Source of the DNA: Chloranthus sessilifolius
Lineage: Eukaryota; Streptophyta; Magnoliopsida; Chloranthales; Chloranthaceae
NCBI GenBank assembly: GCA_021018995.1
Contig: CM037591.1
Location: 74,799,901 to 74,863,900, forward strand
Direction: 5' to 3'
DNA length: 64,000 bases
Below the pieces are notes generated by a model. The model was not told where the DNA came from, did not search any database, and was given only the letters and a program-made list of their open reading frames with translations. Positions 22,866 to 33,774 of the stretch are shown here, one piece after another. Position numbers and translations under genes: made by a program. Numbering within the stretch: position 1 is the first letter of the stretch; each line of letters starts with the position of its first letter.

Positions 22866-24213
22866 GATGTGCTCTAGAGGAAGGGGTCGACCTAGACGTA
22901 GCCAAAGTAGAAATTTGAGAAGTGAGGATGAATTCCTTGCAGGGTCTAGTAGAGAGCAAAGGAACCCTCATGATGGGAGAGATAGGAGAGGCGACGCTAC
23001 GGATCGGATGGTGTTGGCCATGGAAGTCATGGTCATCGCAATGGCACAGTAGACGCAACAGACCGCATTATTGGCCGAGCAGACCGCACTATTGGCTGCT
23101 AATAACGCCAATACCCATCAGCCACCACCACCACCCCCTCTAGCATTATTGCCCTTGTCATTCATCGATTTTAGGAGATTGAGACCTCCTAGTTTCTATG
23201 GGCAGACTGATCTGTTGAAGGCGGAGAAGTGGTTGAATCGGATGGAAAAGCTTTTAGATAGACTTCGAAGTACAAAGGATGAGAAGGTAGGTTGGGCTTC
23301 CTTCCAGCTTGAGGGAGATGTCGATCCCTGGTAGGAATTGATATTGAGAAAAAGAGAAATTGAGGACCCTCACCGTCTATGGACCTGGGCAGAATTCGTT
23401 AGGGAGTTCAACAGGGAGTACTTCCCCAAGTAGGTGAGAGTTCAGATGAAAGGAGACTTTGCAAACCTAGAGCAAGGAAGCATGACTGTACGATAGTATG
23501 GTGTCAAGTTTACACAATTATCATGATTCGCACCTGAGTCAGTGACCACATAATTAATGAAGGCCAGTAAGTTTGAGGAAGGTCTGAGGCTGAACGTCCG
23601 AGATAGAGTTTCTATATTTGAACTTGAAAACTATGCGGACATGATAGGAAAGGCGATAGTGGCTGAAAGGGATATTAATAATATGTACAAACGGAGGGAT
23701 CAACAGGATAAAGGTAGAACAGCTCAGGGGAGAGTGGGTGAGTATGACTCAGGGAATAAAAAGCTGAGATTTATGGCACCAGCTCCAGTTCCTAGACAAA
23801 TTGCTTACACAAATTATTCCAGGCCACCTATACCTACCTTGGCGAGACCAATCAGATATGAGGGCCCTACTGCCACCATGAGAATCTTAGTTACTCAAGC
23901 TTTCTCACAGGCAGCTTCTTCTACACCAAATGAGACGTGTGCCAAGTGTGGCAAGTCTCACAAAACAGCTGATTGTAGACGGGGAATTCGGGGGTGCTAC
24001 AAGTGTAGGAAGATAGGCCACATGATTCGGGATTGTCTGGAAATAAACAAGGGGAGAACGGCTTCTGCTTCCATATCGAGACCGATACAAGTGAAGAAGT
24101 CAGTCGTGCAAGGAAGGGCCTTTGCAGTTACGGCTCAGGATGCTCAGAACGCCAATGATATCATACAAGGTGAAACTTTAAATGAAATGATTGACACATT
24201 GCATCAATCGCAT
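22866..24213 (+). pseudogene. gag region of the Tekay/Del element
   Basis: The basic N-terminal start is rich in R and G (MCSRGRGRPRRSQSRNLRSE). The gag core has PPSFYGQTDLLKAEKWLNRM and VGWASFQLEGDVDPW. The C-terminal region carries a double zinc knuckle: CAKCGKSHKTADC, then CYKCRKIGHMIRDC. This is the structural and RNA-binding protein of the element. Broken fossil. Confidence 0.85.
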
Positions 24214-24333
24214 TGAATTTATAAATTTTTTATAGAAAAGGTGTACTTATATATAGATGGTCTATGTAGAGTTGTTTAATCAAATTGATTTTCATGTTTT
24301 GATATAATGCATGAGTAAGCTGCTAAACTATAT

Positions 24334-27300
24334 ATGCTTTATAGGTACTTACAAGTGTATGGGAGGGGGAGTGACATAGCATATGTGGCTAGAGTGTTGA
24401 TAGACCTAGGGTCTACTCATTCATTTATTACTCCTCGATTTGCAAAGAAGATGAAGGTCAGCCTAGAGACATTGGATTTTTGCTTGGCAGTGTCTATTCT
24501 GACTGGAGAATTGGTTGATACGGACTTGGTCTGTAGGTTGGTGATAGTGACCATTAGAGATGGGGACATCTTTCAACTAGCAGCAAACTTAGTTATGTTG
24601 GATATGCAAGGATTCGACGTGATCCTTAGCATGGATTGGTTGTCAACTCATTGTGCAACAGTCGATTGTAAGAATAAAGTGGCTATCTTTAGACCGAATA
24701 CAAGGAGATCGTTCCGATTTGTAAGGGTGAGAATGAAGTTTCTGTCACTTGTGTCCGCCATTAGAGTCGAGCGTTTGATCAGAATCGGATCCAGTGGTTA
24801 CTTGGCATTTGCGAAGGAAGACAAGGAAGGGAAGAATGTCATTTTTGAAATTTCAGTTGTATGTGAGTTTGAAGATGTCTTTCCGAAAGAGTTGCTAGGA
24901 TTACCTCCTGATCGAGAGGTGGAGCTCACCATCGACTTAGCACCTGGAACGGAGCCGATTTCCAAAGCACCATACCGAATGACTCCTGCTGAGTTGAAGG
25001 AATTGAAAGAGCAGTTACAAAAGCTCTTAGATAAGGGATTTATACGGCCGAGTATCTCCTTGGAGAGCACCGATCTTGTTTGTCATGAAAAAGGATGGGT
25101 CGATGAGGCTATGCATCGACTATCGTCAGTTAAATAAATTAACCATCAAGAATCAATATCCAGTGCCTAGGATCAACAATTTGTTTGATCAGCTGTAAGC
25201 AGCAAGATATTTCTCCAAGATCGATCTGAGATATGGATACCATCAGCTGAGAGTAAAGGCAGAGGACATCCAGAAGATGGCGTTCAAGACGTGGTATAGA
25301 CACTACGAGTTCTTAGTGATGTCATTTGGTTTAATGAATATACTGACGTCGTTTATGGACTTGATGAATCAGGTGTTTAAACCACACTTGGATACTTGTG
25401 CCGTAGTATTCGTTGACGACATTCTGATATACTCCAAGTCGAAGAAGGAACATGAGGAATATTTGAGAATTGCTCTACAAACTCTGCGTGAACACCAACT
25501 ATATGCCAAGCTCAGTAAGTACGAGTTTTGGTTGGAGAAAGTTAGCTTTTGGGGATACGTCATCTCAAAGGAGGGTGTCACAGTAGATCCAGCTAAGATC
25601 GAGGTAGTGGTGCAATGGGAACAACTAAAGACGGTAACAGATATCCGTAGTTTCCTTGGCCTAGTTGGGTACTATCGATGTTTTATGGAGGGATTTTCAA
25701 AAATATCGGGACCACTAACGAGGCTCGCACGGAAGGTTGTGAGATTTGAGTGAACTGAAGCATGCGAAAAGAGTTTTCAAGAACTCAAGAAAAGGCTCAC
25801 TTCAGCTCTAGTGCTAGCAATTCCTTCAGGCAGTGGAGGGTTTGCGGTATATAGCGATGCTTTTCATAACAGTTTAGGCTGCATACTCAACCAACACAAG
25901 AAAGTGCTTGCTTATGGGTCGAGGCAGCTGAAAGATCATGAGAAGAATTACCCGACACATGACCTGGAACTAACAGCAGTCATATTTGCATTGAAGATTT
26001 GGAGACACTATTTATATGGGGAGACCTTTGAGATCTTCACTGACCATAAGAGCCTCAAATACTTATTCACATAAAAGGAATTAAATATAAGGCAGTGAAG
26101 GTGGATGGAGTTTCTCAAGGATTATGATTGCTCCATACAATATCACCCAGGTAAAGCTAACGTTGTAGCGGATGCATTGAGTCGTAAGGGTTCAACTCAG
26201 TTAGCTAGCCTTGTGATGGGAATGCACAGGTAGAAATTGTTTAAAGATCTGTCATTGTATGATGCAAAGATCGAGGTGCAAGCTTCAAGGGCTTTCTTAG
26301 CCAACGTCAAAGTGAGATCGATGATTTTTGAGCATATTCACTAGCTACAGATGAAAGACTCAGAGTTAGTCAAGATTCGACAAGGTGTGACTGAAGGCAC
26401 CAAACCGGACTTCTCTATAAAGGAAGATGGCTCATTACTATTCAAGGGGCATCTCTGTATTCCAGTTGATGTCGATCTGCAGCAAACTATTCTAGACGAG
26501 GCTCATAAGTCTAGATATGTGATTCACCCCGATTGCACCAAAATGTATCAAGATCTGAGGAAGAGTTATTGGTGGAGAGGTTTGAAGCGAGATGTAGCCG
26601 AATACGTGTCAAGATATTTGACCTGTCAGCAGGTGAAAGTAGACCATAGATACCCTGCTGATTTGTTGTAACCTCTACTGATATCGGAGTGGAAATGGGC
26701 ATCAATCTCCATGAATTTCATCATGAGATTACCGCGGACAGCGAAAAGGTACAATGCAATTTGGGTGGTCGTTGATCGACTAACCAAGTCAGCTCACTTT
26801 TTTCCCTATAACACAATGTATACGACTGGAAGACTCGCAGATTTGTATATGAAAGAGATTGTACGTTTGCACGGGATTTCCAGCAGTATCGTCTCTGATC
26901 GTGACCCATTATATACTTCAAAATTTTGGCAGAAATTCCAAGAAGGCATGGGTACTCAATTAGACTTTAGTTCGACATTTCATCCACAGACTGATGGGCA
27001 AACAGAGTGAGTAAATCAGGTGATAGAAGATATGTTCAAGGCGTGTATGCTTGAATTACAAGGATCATGGGATCAACATCTACCCTCAATCGAATTTGTA
27101 TATAACAATAGTTTTCAAGCAAGCATAGGAATAGCGCCATATGAAGCTCTCTATGGGAGGCAGTGTAGATCGCCTATCAACTGGGAAGAAGTCGGTGAAA
27201 AGTTTATACTGGGTCCGGAGTTACTTGAAGATAATGCCAAAATCGTTTGTATAATAAGAGACTTAAATCTGCTCAGAGCAGACAGAAGAGCTATGCCGAC

Positions 27301-27755
27301 ATCAAAAGGATGACCGTAGACTTTGCTATTGGTGATCATGTGTTTGTGAAAATATCACCCATGAAAGGTGTGATGAGGTTTGGGGAGAGGAGAAAGTTAA
27401 GTCCCCGTTACCTTGGGCCCTTTGAAGTTTTGGGTTGAGTTGGCGAGGTAGCTTGTCGCATTGGATTACCTCCTTTGTTTCATCGGGTACACAACATGTT
27501 TCATGTCTCTATGCTCCGAAAGTATGTAAAAGACACTACACACATCTTGGGAGATCAATCTATCAAGATGCATGAAGACATGACCATGATCGAAGGGGCG
27601 GCTCAAATTTTGGATAAAAAAAAAATAAATTATGCGCACTAGGACTATCGCTTTAGTACTTGTCAAGTGGGGAAATCATTCGCCCGAAGAAGCAACTTGG
27701 GAGCACGAGGTCAAAATCAAGGAACTATACCCCCATTTGTTTGAGAAACCATAGA
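24334..27755 (+). pseudogene. pol region of the Tekay/Del element
   Basis: Domains in order: retropepsin with DLGSTHSFI near 24405, reverse transcriptase (about 24960-25650) with VVFVDDILIYS, RNase H (about 25811-26200) with [20 protein letters not shown], integrase zinc region and core (about 26470-27250) with HPDCTKMYQDLRKSYWWRG, SDRDPLYTSKFW and [10 protein letters not shown], and the C-terminal chromodomain-like piece (about 27650-27753) with SPEEATWEHEVKIKELYPHL. Broken, with many breaks. Confidence 0.9.
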
Positions 27756-28167
27756 CGCTAAGTGCAATGCGTAAAGCTAGATTCAAAATTTTCTTATAAT
27801 GCATATGTAGGCCTCTTAAATTTTGAATGCTATATGTAACACCAAGTTGATTTGTATTGACATCTATATAGTTGTGACATTGATGCACAAACTATGGTTT
27901 AAGCTGTTTCAGCATTGTGGAGTCCGAGTTGTGAACTTGGTGCATAAATAGTGGGTAAGTTACTATTTAAATTAGGTTGGTAAATTGGGAATTTGATGAA
28001 CAAGTTGCAGAAATGTATGTTAGTTAACCCTATATGCAGTGACATAGGGATTGGATGTAAAACTGATGTTAGGAATCTCAAAATTTCAAGCAAAAATTGA
28101 AGACTGTTGTAAATAGAGGGTGAAGGCATGCAAAAGCAGCCTTAGCTCTGTTTTGGTGAAAACCGTT

Positions 28168-28395
28168 CAATCGAATTTAAAATTCGATCGAACGAAATTC
28201 ACTGAGGTGAAGTCTAAGCAGTTGCCAGACAATCGTTCGAACGAAATCCCTGGGCCAGTGAGATCAAAATTGGCTAGGAAATAAGCTTTCGAAAATCGTT
28301 CGATCGGAATTAGTATCCATTCGAATGAAATTTGGGGGGCAGCATTTAATGTTCAAAAATCGTTCGAACAATTTAAAATCGTTTCAATCGATTAC
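28168..28395. repeat. TCGTTCGA-type motif array before the extra ORF
   Basis: Several copies of AATCGTTCGAACGAAATT or variants, near-palindromic around TTCGAA or TCGATCGA. The same motif fills part of both LTRs (21115-21222 and 31181-31610). Confidence 0.8.
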
Positions 28396-28401
28396 AAAAA
28401 C

Positions 28402-28410
28402 TATATATAT
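28402..28410 (+). promoter_or_regulatory. TATA-like box before the extra ORF
   Basis: TATATATAT lies seven bases after the motif array and about 275 bases before the ATG at 28685. The sequence between looks like an untranslated leader (pyrimidine-rich, with a possible GTAAAT to GGTTTAG intron at about 28571-28629). Promoter use is inferred. Confidence 0.4.
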
Positions 28411-28684
28411 GGCATGCAATTTTTTTACCCATTCACCATTAAAAAAAATTTAATCTGTTTTTCTCTCTTGGGGAGGCTCTAGCGCTTGTGAGTGACACCC
28501 GAAGTTGGAGATTTTCGGGCATCTTCATGCTTGGATCATCACACAAGCAACTATTACTAGTGTTAAGAGGTAAATTTTCACCTCTTTCAACTTTTAAATT
28601 TGACATTTTGTTACATACCCTAGGGTTTAGTAAGTTGGGGCAAAACCCTTCCTCCATTTCTTGGAAAATTGGAGTGTCATTGTA

Positions 28685-30037
28685 ATGGCTCCTAAGACTC
28701 GCCAAGCCAGGGCGAGTGCCGCGTCGAAGAAACCCACGACGGGTTCTTCATCACAACAACCACTGAAGAAACCCTCAACACCGATGGGTTCTTCAACGAG
28801 ACCGCCTACACAGGCCCAACCACCACAACAAGCACCGCCCCCACCACCTCAACGTGAGCGACCCAATGAGTGGTGGGCCGATAAAGATTTTGAACCGGAG
28901 TGGTTCATTGATCCTAAGACTTTTGCCAAGCGTGAGGAAACGCTTTGGGCTTTCAATTTCCTTTCCACGGATGGTTTAACCGGGATACTCCAATCGTGCA
29001 AGGAGAATTTCTACCCCCGCATTGTAAGATTGTTTTACCAAAATATAGAAGATGTCAAGAACCCGACCATCCTTAGAACGAAAATTGACAATAGCCACTA
29101 TGAGTTCACGTATGATGGCGTGGCCGATGCCTTGGAATGTTTTCATACTTATAACCATGAAGACATCGCTTTGGCCAAACCTTTTCTAGCCCCTTGGGAT
29201 TATAAGTATGTAGCGGCCGAAATGACTCATGGTAGAACGGGATCCGGTCACTCAATTAAACGAGTTGACCTACCATGCAAGCTATGGATGCTCGATTCTA
29301 TCATAAAGTGCAACTTATATCCATTGCGGTATAGAACGGAACGTGTGGGAGAAATCCAAATGGCTCTATTTTCGGCTTTTAGTGGCCGATGATTTAACGC
29401 GTCACGTGTCGCTATTGAGGGAATGAAATATGCACGCAAGAAAATGCTTGAGGGAGTGAAGAAACCCGTTGAGGATATGCCCTATGCGCGTCTCATCTCA
29501 CTAATGGTTGAGGATTACGCGGGTGATGAGACGTAAACCCTCTCAAAGAATGAACCAAAACTAGCGGGAAATGTTCAACCATACACTATGGTTGATTGGA
29601 ATTGTATGCTTGTGAAACTAACCAAGAAACCAGCTATATAGGAACCACCACAGCCTGAACCACATGCTCAAGAACAGCCACCGCATGACGCTCCTACTCA
29701 GGATGAACCAGCTGCTACCTTTCTGCTTCAGCAACGTACCCGACGCCGTACGCAAACATATGCACCACCACCACCTGAGGGCGCCCCTACACTGACCATC
29801 GCCAACCTTTATGCACTCATGGAAGCGAATACTCGTCAAATGGCGGAGAACAATCGGTTACTCATTCACCATTTGGATTATTATGGCGCATTACACGCCG
29901 AAGAAATGCGCTTCATGTACCCCGCCGATTATCTTCAACGGATGGAAGCTGCACAAGCATGGTTCCCGGATGCATCGAGTTTCGATGCGGGAGACCGTGG
30001 TGATGACGGGGATCAGCCTGGTGACGCGGGAACTTGA
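28685..30037 (+). pseudogene. Extra sense ORF region between pol and 3' LTR, plant-transposon-protein-like
   Basis: Begins MAPKTRQARASAASKKPTTG with a basic, proline-rich head. A folded region follows, with NFYPRIVRLFYQNI, SHYEFTYDGVADALECF and LPCKLWMLDSIIKCNLYPLR. This order (a FYxNI-type helix, a short beta part, then a helical block before N-L-Y-P) resembles the domain known as 'putative plant transposon protein' (PF20167). The tail is proline-rich, then helical with TIANLYALMEANTRQMAENN, perhaps a coiled coil. It is not part of the usual Gag-Pol set. Broken, with a few breaks. The family match is by eye and the function is unknown. Confidence 0.6.
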
Positions 30038-30561
30038 AGGGTGTTGTGAGGAGTTTAAAGTTTTGAATAGTTTTATGAAAAGTTTTGGATATTGTAAATA
30101 CTTAAAATAGGTACCATTGGACATGTATCCTTTTAAAACGATCGTGGCATGGGTGCCACACAAATCTATACATAACTTCTTGGTGATGCCTTCTATGTTT
30201 TCTGTTTTGATGTACACAATGATTCAGATATAGCTTAGCTCTTTGCAGGTCCTCTATACATTAGTGTAGTAATGTGTGCTAAGAACCTTTTGTTATGTAA
30301 TCATTCTACTTATTTGTTTATACGGTTTTGTTGGAAATGTGGTTGTTGAAGGCGGGTACAAATTTGATGTACTGCTTTGTGGGACACGATTGCAAATTTT
30401 CTTTTGCAAGGTGTTACTCTCTCGTGTTGACTGTATATGTGTGATTTGAATTTTTACAGGATCTCTTGCTGTGAATGTGTCCATAAACGTATTTTAAAGA
30501 GTGTGTGGGCTTCCCATGGAGGGGGAGCCCTTTAGTCAAATTTTCGGGGACGAAAATTTCC

Positions 30562-30574
30562 AAGGTGGGGAGAA
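30562..30574 (+). other. Polypurine tract of the Tekay/Del element
   Basis: AAGGTGGGGAGAA directly before the LTR start TGTAACGTCCC. It is preceded by TTTCGGGGACGAAAATTTC, the conserved pre-PPT phrase of Tekay/Del elements. Confidence 0.9.
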
Positions 30575-33141
30575 TGTAACGTCCCAAAAATTTTTGTACT
30601 TTAAATAGTGCACCTCGGGAAGTGTGCTCGACTGGTCGCTTGTTGGACCGAGTCAAAATTGGCTTGGTTGACTTACTTGGTAAATTTTAGTTAGATAAAC
30701 TAAGTATGAAGTGTGGTGTGTGTAATAAGAGTGAGATGATATGGGTCATATATACCTAGGAGGTATGTGTGCTTTACACCTAACTAAAGAAGGGGTTATA
30801 ACAAGGGGAGAATTTATTTCTCCTAGCTTAGGTTGTTGAGAAATTTAGAAGGAAATAAATGAGAAGTGTGATGGTGTGATTATGTGTGGACATTTAATAG
30901 GTATGATTAGGAGAGGATCGGGAAGGATTCGCTAATTTAAGGCTTCACATCGAAGTGAGATCGGGGATCTCGAGTTTGTGAAACCCTTGTGGTAAACGAA
31001 GTGCAGGATCAAGGGATCCGACCGGTTAAAAAGGTGAGACCAGCTATTTTAATGAGTTATAGTTGCTATGTTGTAGATCTAATTGGTTAGGTGTGAAAAA
31101 TGGGTAAGAAAGGAAGTAGATGTTGAAGAGATGAGTTCTAAAGGATAGAACTCGATCTATTCTGGAAATGGGCAAAACCGATCGAACAAAATTAGTAACC
31201 GTTCAATCGATTTTTCTCAAGGAGTAAAGAAAGTATAATGCAGAGTTCTGGAGAAATCGTTCGAACAAATTAAGATTCGTTCGATCGATTTGGAAAACTG
31301 TTCGAATGAAATTTAAACCGTTCAATCGGTTTTGGCCAAAGAAGAAAGAAGTGAAATGCTAATTTCTGAGAAAATTGTTTGAAAGATTTATGAATCGTTC
31401 GATCGATTTGGAAAATCATTCGAACGAAATTAAGATCGTTCGATCAGTTTTGCTGCAAAATAAAAATAGGTGTAAAGGATTTCTGAGGAAATCGATTGAA
31501 TGAAATAAAACCATTCGATCAATTTTGGGAATTCGTTTGAACGATTTAAAATCGTTCGATCGATTTTCCAAACTGTTCGATCGATTTAAGAATCGTTCGA
31601 TCGATTTGGGCTAAATGAGGCTTTTGTTGGGTTTTGCTTATGAGCTGTTTATAAGTTGGGGTTAGGCTTCTAAATCCAATGTTTTTACACCAATTGTGAT
31701 ATGTTGTATGTGTTTGGCCATACCTAGGTTGAGCTGGACCTTAGGGTGGTTATGGCTAGCTCGGATTAAGGGATCCGTAGATTTAATTTACGTATGAGGT
31801 AGGAAATATTCTGAACTTGTACACTTGATTACAAAAGCATGTATGTAGTGATCTTCTAAGTATATAAAATTGTTTAAAGCATAGTTAAGTGCATGTGCTA
31901 AAATGTCAAGATAAGTATGTGCAATTAAGGTGTGTGTGCGTACACGGAAATGAGAAAATAATAAGCATAAGAATTGAGACATCCCAGGGATGTATATGTG
32001 AACTGGGCATCTAAGTGATGCATATGAATGTGGGACATCCCAGGGATGTATAGTTAACGTGAATATCCACGTGATGTGAAAGTGCATGAATGAGATTTAA
32101 ACGGCCTTTGAATTATTAATATTTAGCATAATTACACTGTGAATAATTATATGTAGTTGTACAATTAATTTAAGGTTTGGAGAATACCCCATCAATACGG
32201 CGGTATACCCGTGACTGACTCGGCAGGATATCCATGACCGGTACGGCGGCCAATCCGTACACCAGTAAGATATCCCAGGGATGTATATGAGTTATGCGCC
32301 CCATCGCCTATGTGAAAAGGACTTGGGTTATGTCACATGAAAAATAGTCTGATTGGACGACGATGGAGGGAATTCTATCGGGGCTCGATGCTATATTGCT
32401 CGGAAATTATTTAAGTTAATTGATTTAAGTCATGAGACCAGCTCTGTTGTAATATGAGAACTAGTTGAGTGTAAGAGGCCATGTGTAGTGTAGCAAATGC
32501 ATTCTGTTCATTCTTCTAGTATCTCAAACTGTTTTCTAACTATTTTATATTGATGAAATCATGCTTCAATCATGTCATGAAATGTATGTGAGTAAGATAG
32601 ATTTACATGTTCAGATATCTTCCCTATTGAGCCAGGATGTAGCTCACCCTTTTGACTATACGTCACAAGTTTTGAGATAGCGGTTGCATCTGGTGACATC
32701 GATCCCGAGGACTCGGATTACATTTCGGTGGAGGAATTTGAGCCCCCTCTTGAGAAGTTCTTTTCGAGGACCCTTTGTGTACTTTGATAGTTATTTTGAG
32801 AGAGATTATACGACTTTGCATGTCTAGCCTATTTTGTTGGGATAATGTACTTATGTGAGATATTCTTTTGTCAAACCATCTGAGGTGACCATTGATACGT
32901 CACTGATGGTTCAGGTTGGTTCTTTTGCTCATGCAGTGGCATGAGATTAGAACTATCTTTTGGGTTATATGTTTTGGCTTTAAATTATAGAACTGGAGAT
33001 TTAGTTCAGTATTTGTCCTTTTGTACATGCTTTGTTTATGGTTGTGGATATACTAAGTGTTCTGCATATGTCATTGAGGCACGACCTCAAGGGTTGTGTT
33101 GATGGCACGGGTTTCGGGGTGTCAAAATCCGTGCTGTCACA
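30575..33141 (+). repeat. 3' LTR of the Tekay/Del element
   Basis: About 2.57 kb, from TGTAACGTCCC to GCTGTCACA. It contains the motif array (31181-31610) and a TTTATAAG box at 31648. Its right neighbour is reverse-strand gag sequence of another element. Confidence 0.9.
31181..31610. repeat. TCGTTCGA-type motif array in the 3' LTR
   Basis: About a dozen copies of AATCGTTCGAACGAATTTAA or TCGTTCGATCGATTT, near-palindromic, ending some 40 bases before the TTTATAAG box. Confidence 0.85.
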
Positions 33142-33774
33142 CTATCTCGTATTCTGCCATAAACATTTGGCCTTACTGCAACTAAATAAATTTGACTTTG
33201 TATTGATCTCTGATCGCTTCAGGGAAGTACTTTTCATTGAACTTCTTGGTAAACTAAGCCCAGGTCCACGGTGTATTCCACGTTTCTTGTTCCCGGGTCC
33301 TTTCCATGGATTTCCACGATGGATCTACTTTCCCTTCCAATTGGAATGACGCCCATCTGACTTTTTCATCTTCCATGCAAGGTACTACGCAGAAGATCTT
33401 TTCCATTTGATTCAGCCATGCTTCTACTTCGCCAGGGTCTGCTTTTCCTAAGAAGCTGGGGGGTTTCATCCTTCTAAATTTCTGGAATCCAGAGAGTTGG
33501 TACTTGGTCGTAAGCAGGGTAGTCTATTATGTTATAGTAATCGCCTGTTGTGCCATCGTATTCGCCATAGTCTTCAGGGTTTGACTAAGATGTGCGTTGT
33601 TAGTCTCCTCCCAACGAAATGTCAATGGCACCTATGGAAATTTCAACTCCGTCCGACTTGCCATCAGTGTTAACAATTCTTGGTCTACCACCCGGTGTAA
33701 TGAGGATCTGTCACTAACGAACAAAAGTCTAAGCTATGTTTTGATAGAATCTAAGGCCAGTCTCTGATACCAAT

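Larger units (their letters stand above)
21104..33141 (+). mobile_element. Tekay/Del-type chromovirus, broken, 5' LTR truncated
   Basis: Plus-strand Ty3/gypsy element about 12.0 kb long. Parts: 5' LTR remnant (21104-22762), tRNA-iMet primer site, gag with a zinc knuckle (22866-24213), pol (about 24334-27755), a motif array with a TATA-like box (28168-28410), an extra ORF region (28685-30037), polypurine tract and full 3' LTR (30575-33141). By eye the LTRs differ at about 5 percent over the shared part, suggesting an age of the order of a few million years at usual plant rates. It has roughly ten to fifteen breaks in its coding parts. The first 900 or so bases of the 5' LTR are gone, so no target duplication can be tested. 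Confidence 0.9.

Noticed and set aside
31181-31610. TCGTTCGA repeats as a possible CRISPR or telomere-like array.
   Set aside because: Irregular spacing, imperfect units, and location inside an LTR with a second LTR copy.
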